53,428 nucleotides of DNA, from assembly GCF_001305595.1 (NCBI RefSeq), contig NZ_CP012403.1:825001-878428 (forward strand), read 5' to 3'. The stretch's first letter is position 1, and every line of letters starts with the position of its first letter. Shown piece by piece: positions 49,336 to 53,428 of this stretch. A model generated the notes under the pieces. The model made no database searches, had not been told where the DNA came from, and saw nothing but the letters and a program-made list of their open reading frames with translations. A program made the translations under genes and the position numbers. Source of the stretch: Azospirillum thiophilum (GTDB lineage Bacteria > Pseudomonadota > Alphaproteobacteria > Azospirillales > Azospirillaceae).

Positions 49336-49532
49336 CGCGTGCCGCCAACCGCTTCCAGGAAGAGGGGTTGGTGTTTGCGCCGGTGGTGCTGGACACCACG
49401 CCGCCCCCAGCCGCAGCGAAGGAACTCCCGGCCATCGAAGTGCAGATCGGCGATGCGGTGGTGCGCGTGCCGGCCGGCATGGACAGCGCCACCGTCAAGG
49501 CGGTGCTGCGCGCGGTGAGGGCGTCGCGGTGA
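49336..49532 (+). pseudogene. IS66-family tnpA C-terminal remnant
   Basis: A second plus frame takes over at about 49336: AREARAANRFQEEGLVFAPVVLD then IEVQIGDAVVRVPAGMDSATVKAVLRAV and a TGA at 49530. This resembles the end of the small first ORF (TnpA) of IS66 elements. The N-terminal helix-turn-helix part is absent. It overlaps the tnpB fragment (GTGA). Confidence 0.65.
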
Positions 49533-49699
49533 TCGGCATCGAGGGCGCGGTGCGGGTTCTTGTCGCCGCCAAGCCGGTCGATTTCCGCAAGGGTATGGAT
49601 GGTTTGGCCGCCTTGGTGCAGCAGCAACTGGGGGCGGATCCCTTCAGCGGGGTCGTCTACGTCTTCCGCTCCAAGCGAGCCGACCGGGTGAAACTCCCG
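49529..49699 (+). pseudogene. IS66-family tnpB (Orf2) N-terminal remnant
   Basis: GTG start overlapping the tnpA stop; VLVAAKPVDFRKGMDGLAALVQQQLGADPFSG and VYVFRSKRADRVK are hallmark IS66 TnpB. The coding match stops at ~49695, at the left end of the IS1595-type element; the remaining ~60 residues and tnpC are not on the other side of that element. Confidence 0.85.
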
Positions 49700-49720
49700 G
49701 ACTTATGTAGCATCCGCCAC
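49700..49720 (+). repeat. Left terminal inverted repeat of IS1595-type element
   Basis: Begins GACTTATGTAGCA and ends CCGCCAC; matched by the reverse complement at 51336-51356 with one difference (T versus C at 49713). Confidence 0.9.
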
Positions 49721-49814
49721 TATGACCGGCGGGTGAGCACAAATCATGAACTTGATGATTCACAACGGAGTCGTGGCCGGGTAGACTCGGGCAATCACCG
49801 TGTCGGAGATCGCC

Positions 49815-50813
49815 ATGCCCCGTCGCACCAAAAGCCAGCACTTCCTTCTCAGCGCCGCGGCGCGCACGCTGTCGCTGGCGACCGTGCTGCGCCTGTCGGA
49901 CACGGAAGCCGAGACGGTGTTCGCGGCGATCCGCTGGCCGGAGACGAACGGGCGTCCCGTGTGCCCGGCGTGCGATTGTGATGCGGTGTACGACTGCCGC
50001 CGGCCGAGCGGTGCGCCTCGCTGGCGCTGCAAGCGGTGCCGCAAAGACTTCTCCCTCACCTCGGGCACGCTGTTCGCCTTCCACAAGCTGGCGCTCCGGA
50101 TGTACCTCGCCGCCGTGGTGATCTTCGTCAACGAGGTGAAGGGCAAGGGCGCGCTGCCGCTGTCGCGCGACCTGGGCGTCCAGTACAAGACGGCGTTCGT
50201 GCTGGGCCACAAGATCCGCGAAGCGATGGCGGCCGAGAGCCGCGGTGTCGTCATCGGCGGCGCGGGCAAGGCGGCGGAGATCGATGGGGCCTACTTCGGC
50301 GGCCACGTCCGCCCGGAGAACCGCAAGGCGGAGCGCAAGGACCGCCGGCTGGCCATCAACCAGACCGGCAAGCGCCGGTGTGTCGTCACCATCCGCGAGC
50401 GCGACGGCCGCACCCTGACCGGCGTGTTCCCGTCCGAGGACGCCGCCGGCAGCTTCATCCGCTCGCGCGTCGCCAAGGGCACCGAAGTGCATGCGGACGA
50501 GTCCAGCGCCTGGAACGACCTGCACGCCCGCTACCCGATGCACCGCATCAACCACCAGGACGCCTACAGCCAGGACGGCGCCTGCACCAACGGGGCGGAA
50601 TCTTTCTTCTCGCGCATCCGCCGCGGGGAGATCGGGCACCATCATCACATCTCGGGCCTCTACCTGCACCGCTACGCCAATGAGGCCGCGTTCCGAGAGG
50701 ATCATCGCCGGACCAGCAACGGCGAGCAGTTCCGCGTCGTGGTCGGGCTGGTGACGAAGACCGGCCCGTCGGTCGATTTCTGCGGCTACTGGCAGCGCGC
50801 TCACGCGGCGTGA
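49815..50813 (+). CDS. IS1595-family transposase
   Basis: 332 residues from ATG 49815 (GGAG seven bases upstream; a GTG at 49800 is also in frame). N-terminal zinc ribbon CPACDCDAVYDC...CKRCRKDFSLTSGTLF (~45-80) and a DDE/DD-N catalytic domain: EIDGAYFGG, VHADESSAWNDL, NGAESFFSRIRRGEIGHHHHIS. Intact, so the element may be active. Ends overlapping the passenger gene by 13 bp. Confidence 0.92.
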   Translation: MPRRTKSQHFLLSAAARTLSLATVLRLSDTEAETVFAAIRWPETNGRPVCPACDCDAVYDCRRPSGAPRWRCKRCRKDFSLTSGTLFAFHKLALRMYLAAVVIFVNEVKGKGALPLSRDLGVQYKTAFVLGHKIREAMAAESRGVVIGGAGKAAEIDGAYFGGHVRPENRKAERKDRRLAINQTGKRRCVVTIRERDGRTLTGVFPSEDAAGSFIRSRVAKGTEVHADESSAWNDLHARYPMHRINHQDAYSQDGACTNGAESFFSRIRRGEIGHHHHISGLYLHRYANEAAFREDHRRTSNGEQFRVVVGLVTKTGPSVDFCGYWQRAHAA

Positions 50814-51262
50814 TCGGCGGGTTCGGCCGGAAGGCGCCAGCGGGCGCCCAGGCCATTGCCGATCTTCTCCACCGTGCCCTTGCCTTTCAGGGCGGTCAGG
50901 GTGTTGAGGACGCGCTGGATGAAGTCGGAGCGGGTCTTGCGGTCTTCCGGATCGAGCCCTTTGTCGCGCAGCGCGGCGACGGCGATCTCCTCAGCGGCAA
51001 CGACACGTCCCTCTGCCATGCGCAGCGCCTCCAGGCAGCGGCGCGCCAGCTCGCCGCTGGCGAAGTAGTGGGAGCGCCTCGCCGGCGGCTTCTTCGGCGC
51101 GATGCTCTCCGGCTCCAGTTCCGGGGCGAACAGGCGCAAGGTGGCGTCCAGGTGCACCAGGTCGGCCCGGTGCTGAGACATCCGCTTCTCAAGCTCAAGG
51201 ATTGCCCCGGAGATCTCGCCCCGCTTCTCCCGCAAGGCGCTGACAACGTGCGGCTCGCCCAT
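50801..51262 (-). CDS. Passenger gene of the IS1595-type element (unknown)
   Basis: 153 residues, within the terminal repeats and convergent with the transposase. N-terminal ~45 residues form a likely coiled coil (LREKRGEISGAILELEKRMSQHRADLVHLDATLRLF); residues ~85-150 resemble a winged-helix region (AEEIAVAALRDKGLDPEDRKTRSDFIQRVLNTLTALKGKGTVEKIG). Possibly a DNA-binding regulator of transposition. No family recognised. Confidence 0.75.
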   Translation of the reverse strand: MGEPHVVSALREKRGEISGAILELEKRMSQHRADLVHLDATLRLFAPELEPESIAPKKPPARRSHYFASGELARRCLEALRMAEGRVVAAEEIAVAALRDKGLDPEDRKTRSDFIQRVLNTLTALKGKGTVEKIGNGLGARWRLPAEPADHAA

Positions 51263-51328
51263 ACTCCATGCCCCTTCTGTGCGGCTTCAGGGCGACAGGG
51301 TAGCTGGCAGGGCGGCGACGCGGCAGGA

Positions 51329-51703
51329 TCAGGCGGTGGCGGGTGCTACATAAGTCTGGGTGTTTGGGGCAACTGGCCTCACATCCGTAACATTGCTGAC
51401 GTTGACAGCCACCAACACATCGTCCCCATCCATATTTGTGGGAAGCCGTGTAAATCGCGCAATCTGCGGGCCTCGGGCTTCCGCCCAACGATCTACAATA
51501 TCACCGATAGGCTCATCTGCTAAAATCTCAAGTCCAAGCTTGACTATTCTCGTCAGCAGCTTCCCCCTATACACGTCATCGTACAAGTCATCGTCACGAA
51601 TCGTTTGGTATATTACAGTTATGCTTTTCTTTGGAACCGACACGGAATCATTCGGTTTATTGGCGCCAAAATTGAAGGGAACCACTACGATTTCGTCTGA
51701 CAT
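51329..51703 (-). CDS. Unknown protein, C-terminus supplied by IS element
   Basis: 124 residues; ATG 51703 follows AGGAGAGG. N-terminus MSDEIVVVPFNFGANKPN, then DDDLYDDVYRGKLLTRIVKLGLEILADEPIGDIVDRWAEARG. The last ~9 codons (from about QTYVAPATA) and the stop lie in the right terminal repeat of the insertion sequence, so the gene was cut and given a new end. It is AT-richer than neighbours, suggesting foreign origin. No family recognised. Confidence 0.6.
   Translation of the reverse strand: MSDEIVVVPFNFGANKPNDSVSVPKKSITVIYQTIRDDDLYDDVYRGKLLTRIVKLGLEILADEPIGDIVDRWAEARGPQIARFTRLPTNMDGDDVLVAVNVSNVTDVRPVAPNTQTYVAPATA
51336..51356 (-). repeat. Right terminal inverted repeat of IS1595-type element
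   Basis: Reverse complement of the left end with one mismatch. It also supplies the last codons and stop of the leftward gene at 51329-51703. Confidence 0.9.
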
Positions 51704-51893
51704 GATCCTCTCCTACGGTGAGTTTAACAGGGGTCATCAACGTGCTCGTGGCGATCGCGCTATCATGATTTTCATCACGTCGTCGATGTAAGAAATCGGC
51801 GCACTACCATCTGGCTCGTCGCAAGCAATCTAGGATCAGTTGCTCGACCCGTAGCTGCGGGGCGGCCACACGGGAGGGTAAGGTCAATAGTCA

Positions 51894-52583
51894 CTACCGC
51901 CGCATCCCGGACAGGACGGTGTAGTCGATCTGGTTGTTCGTTGCCTTGTTCACGGTAATGCGAGCCCCTCGGAATGAGATCTCCGTTGGGCCGCTGGCAT
52001 TTAGTGTGTAGTGCAGATCCTGCTGGAATGCCGGGCGAGCCATGTTTTCCGTATATTCACGGTACGAAACGTTCAACGTGCTGCCGGCGACGCCTTCATA
52101 GAGAAGTTCGTATTTGAAGCCCTGACCCGATACGATCTCGGTCTTGGTATAGCGGGCTGGTGAAATCTGCTCTTCTCCCCACGAGTCACCGGTTGCAATC
52201 ACCGACTCGAATACTCCGTCGTTGTTCGCATCGAAGAAGCAAGCGAGAGCCAAGGGGACGTTGAAGGGGGAGAACACGCCCGGCCCAATGGTGCAGTATG
52301 AACGACGGTCACGGACGGTGCTTGAGACAAGGCGCGAGCCAGCCGGGACGCGGACGTTCTGACCCATCACGCCGCCAGTGACGCTATCGCGGATCACTGC
52401 TCCGTCCAGGTAGGCGTAATCGAATTCGCTGAAAATGACATCGCCGACCGAAGCAGATGCTGGGCGTCCCAATTCGACATTCTGTCCGACCTTCGACTGC
52501 GGCATTGGTACCACCGCGCTGACACAGCCGCTCAGAACCGTTGCTGCTGCAATGGTCAAAACGACCTGACGAACAAACTTCAT
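51894..52583 (-). CDS. Putative outer-membrane or envelope lipoprotein
   Basis: 229 residues with a lipoprotein signal: MKFVRQVVLTIAAATVLSGC, lipobox LSGC with the lipidated C20. The mature part is beta-rich (GDVIFSEFDYAYLDGAVIRDSVTGGVMGQNVRVPAGSRLVSSTVRDRRSYCTIGPGVFSPFNVPLALACFFDANNDGVFE), with a DANNDGVFE stretch that resembles a calcium-binding loop and two Cys that may pair. No family recognised. GC is lower than in the metabolic genes. Confidence 0.8.
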   Translation of the reverse strand: MKFVRQVVLTIAAATVLSGCVSAVVPMPQSKVGQNVELGRPASASVGDVIFSEFDYAYLDGAVIRDSVTGGVMGQNVRVPAGSRLVSSTVRDRRSYCTIGPGVFSPFNVPLALACFFDANNDGVFESVIATGDSWGEEQISPARYTKTEIVSGQGFKYELLYEGVAGSTLNVSYREYTENMARPAFQQDLHYTLNASGPTEISFRGARITVNKATNNQIDYTVLSGMRR

Positions 52584-52769
52584 TCACTCCCCCGTACTGT
52601 CGCGAGAGTGCGTGCCGCTCATCGCAACCTGATTATGCGGAGGCACACATCGTGAGTCGAGGCTCAGCTTCGGCTTGGCGGTGCGACGAAGTCGATCTGT
52701 GCTCCTTCCAATATCCTGGTTGGAGGTATCCGATTTTCGGTATAGATTCTCCCAACGATTGGAGTGCCG

Positions 52770-53012
52770 ATGGGCAAGCTGATGATGTTCGGAAAGGTGG
52801 CCTTGGTGATCCGCAACCGCGATCACAACCCGCCGCACTTCCATGTCATCGGCCCGGACATCGACGCGATGGTTGGTATCGATCCGCTGGTGCTGCTGCG
52901 TGGAACCATGCCCAGGCTGCTATGGAGCCAAGTCGAGGCATGGGGTCTTGCCAATCGTGCTCTGCTGGTTGCCGAGTGGAACCGGATCAATCCTCTCTTT
53001 CCAATGCAGTGA
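52770..53012 (+). CDS. DUF4160 domain protein
   Basis: 80 residues from ATG 52770 (GGAG five bases upstream; a GTG at 52764 is in frame). The DUF4160 signature is VALVIRNRDHNPPHFHVIG near residues 11-29. Small cytosolic proteins of this family are usually encoded directly before a DUF2442 protein, as here, and such pairs behave like accessory two-gene modules; a toxin-antitoxin role has been suggested but is not established. Its stop shares one base with a possible ATG of the next gene. Confidence 0.88.
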   Translation: MGKLMMFGKVALVIRNRDHNPPHFHVIGPDIDAMVGIDPLVLLRGTMPRLLWSQVEAWGLANRALLVAEWNRINPLFPMQ

Positions 53013-53023
53013 TGGAGGCTTCG

Positions 53024-53428
53024 ATGGACGACCTTATGATCTATGGCCGCGATCCCCGTCCGATCCCCAAGGTTGAGGCTGTCGAGGCCGGTCCCGGCTA
53101 TGTGCTGCATGTGCAATGGCAGGATGGCGGGGCGATCCGGGTGGACCTGTCCGGCTGGATCGGCTTCCACGACATCGTCGAACTGCGGGACCCGGCGGTG
53201 TTCAGCAAGCCGGAGGTAGGGGAGTATGGCGGCTCGGTACGATGGAACGGCGATGAGGATCTCGGGATCGATACCGTCCATCTGGAGCTGATTGCTTCTC
53301 AGCAGACGGATTTCACGGCACGCGAACTGGTGGAATGGCAGGACCGGATGAAGCTGTCCAACCGGGAGGCCGCCGATCTGCTTGGCGTTGCTCCATCCAC
53401 CTGGGGCCTCTACAAGGCCGGCGGCACC
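53024..53428 (+). CDS. DUF2442 domain protein with C-terminal HTH, cut by window edge
   Basis: At least 135 codons, open at the right edge. ATG 53024 has GGAGG six bases upstream; an ATG at 53012 overlapping the previous stop (TGATG) is an alternative. Residues ~15-90 are DUF2442-like (PKVEAVEAGPGYVLHVQWQDGGAIRVDLSGWI ... LRDPAVFSKPEVGEYGGSVRWNGDEDLGIDTVHL). The region from ~108 (VEWQDRMKLSNREAADLLGVAPSTWGLYKAGG) is a helix-turn-helix, consistent with a DNA-binding antitoxin or autoregulator role for the pair. Confidence 0.85.
   Translation, partial: MDDLMIYGRDPRPIPKVEAVEAGPGYVLHVQWQDGGAIRVDLSGWIGFHDIVELRDPAVFSKPEVGEYGGSVRWNGDEDLGIDTVHLELIASQQTDFTARELVEWQDRMKLSNREAADLLGVAPSTWGLYKAGGT

Larger units (their letters stand above)
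49700..51356 (+). mobile_element. IS1595-family insertion sequence with passenger gene
   Basis: Terminal inverted repeats at 49700-49720 (GACTTATGTAGCATCCGCCAC-type) and 51336-51356 match at 20 of 21 positions. They bound a transposase (plus) and a convergent passenger gene (minus). Length ~1.66 kb suits passenger-bearing IS1595 elements. No 8-bp target duplication is visible, and the interrupted IS66 gene does not resume to the right, so the flanks have been rearranged since insertion. The true outer tip may extend 1-4 bp further. Confidence 0.88.

Noticed and set aside
48704..49627. A single 307-residue minus-strand gene
   Set aside because: Only its last ~70 codons look coding; the rest is antisense of the primase fragment and IS66 remnants.

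Overview
The window is high-GC DNA (roughly 68-70% by eye) with dense, co-directional, overlapping genes and strong purine-rich ribosome binding sites. Gene content (IclR, GntR and LacI regulated ABC uptake operons, malonate decarboxylase, FIST sensor, DUF2256, DUF3108, two CCA-encoding tRNAs) points to an alphaproteobacterium, most likely Azospirillum or a close Rhodospirillales relative. The genus is an inference; no rRNA or other marker gene is present.

Layout. 1-3472 (minus): a single-domain response regulator, a protein with degenerate GGDEF/EAL-like regions and a FIST-domain sensor that runs off the left edge, probably one signalling operon. 3864-7461: small unknown genes, a DUF3108 periplasmic protein, tRNA-Val(CAC) with its own promoter and terminator, a 54-residue membrane peptide, panC and a fliL-like gene. 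7496-13386 (minus): BMP-type nucleoside/nucleobase ABC importer (binding protein, ATPase, two permeases) ending in cytosine deaminase. 13672-21670: DUF2256 and an IclR regulator, diverging from a plus-strand operon that couples a polyamine-type ABC importer to a three-part HcnABC-like flavin/iron-sulfur oxidase. 21814-23467 (minus): GNAT acetyltransferase and PQQ-type sugar dehydrogenase. 23585-32122: a malonate regulon, gntR and madLM on the minus strand diverging from mdcACDEGBH on the plus strand. 32172-34961 (minus): membrane acyltransferase and GT-C glycosyltransferase. 35424-37499: aldo/keto reductase and Gfo/Idh/MocA oxidoreductase diverging around a 25-bp palindrome. 37523-46348 (minus): a LacI-controlled cluster with one complete ABC importer, a phosphodiesterase and a second binding protein plus fused permease without its own ATPase.

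From tRNA-Arg(CCG) at 46608 to the right edge the sequence looks like a mobile, decayed island: an integrase catalytic-domain gene next to the tRNA, a HigBA toxin-antitoxin pair with an apparently leaderless promoter, a FinO/ProQ-type RNA-binding protein, head-to-head truncated genes (one a CHC2 primase fragment), IS66 remnants, an IS1595-family element with a passenger gene and 21-bp inverted ends, a gene whose tail is supplied by that element, a lipoprotein and a DUF4160/DUF2442 pair cut by the window edge.

How the genes work together: most of the window is regulated nutrient scavenging, in which binding protein, permeases, ATPase, catabolic enzyme and regulator sit together and are often translationally coupled through ATGA, GTGA or TGATG overlaps. 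The most unusual observations are the short leader ORF with a strong ribosome binding site before mdcA, the paired LacI operators exactly 21 bp apart, the large palindrome at 36359-36383, the two permease systems apparently sharing one ATPase, the leaderless higBA promoter framed by an inverted repeat, and the rearrangement scars in the island.
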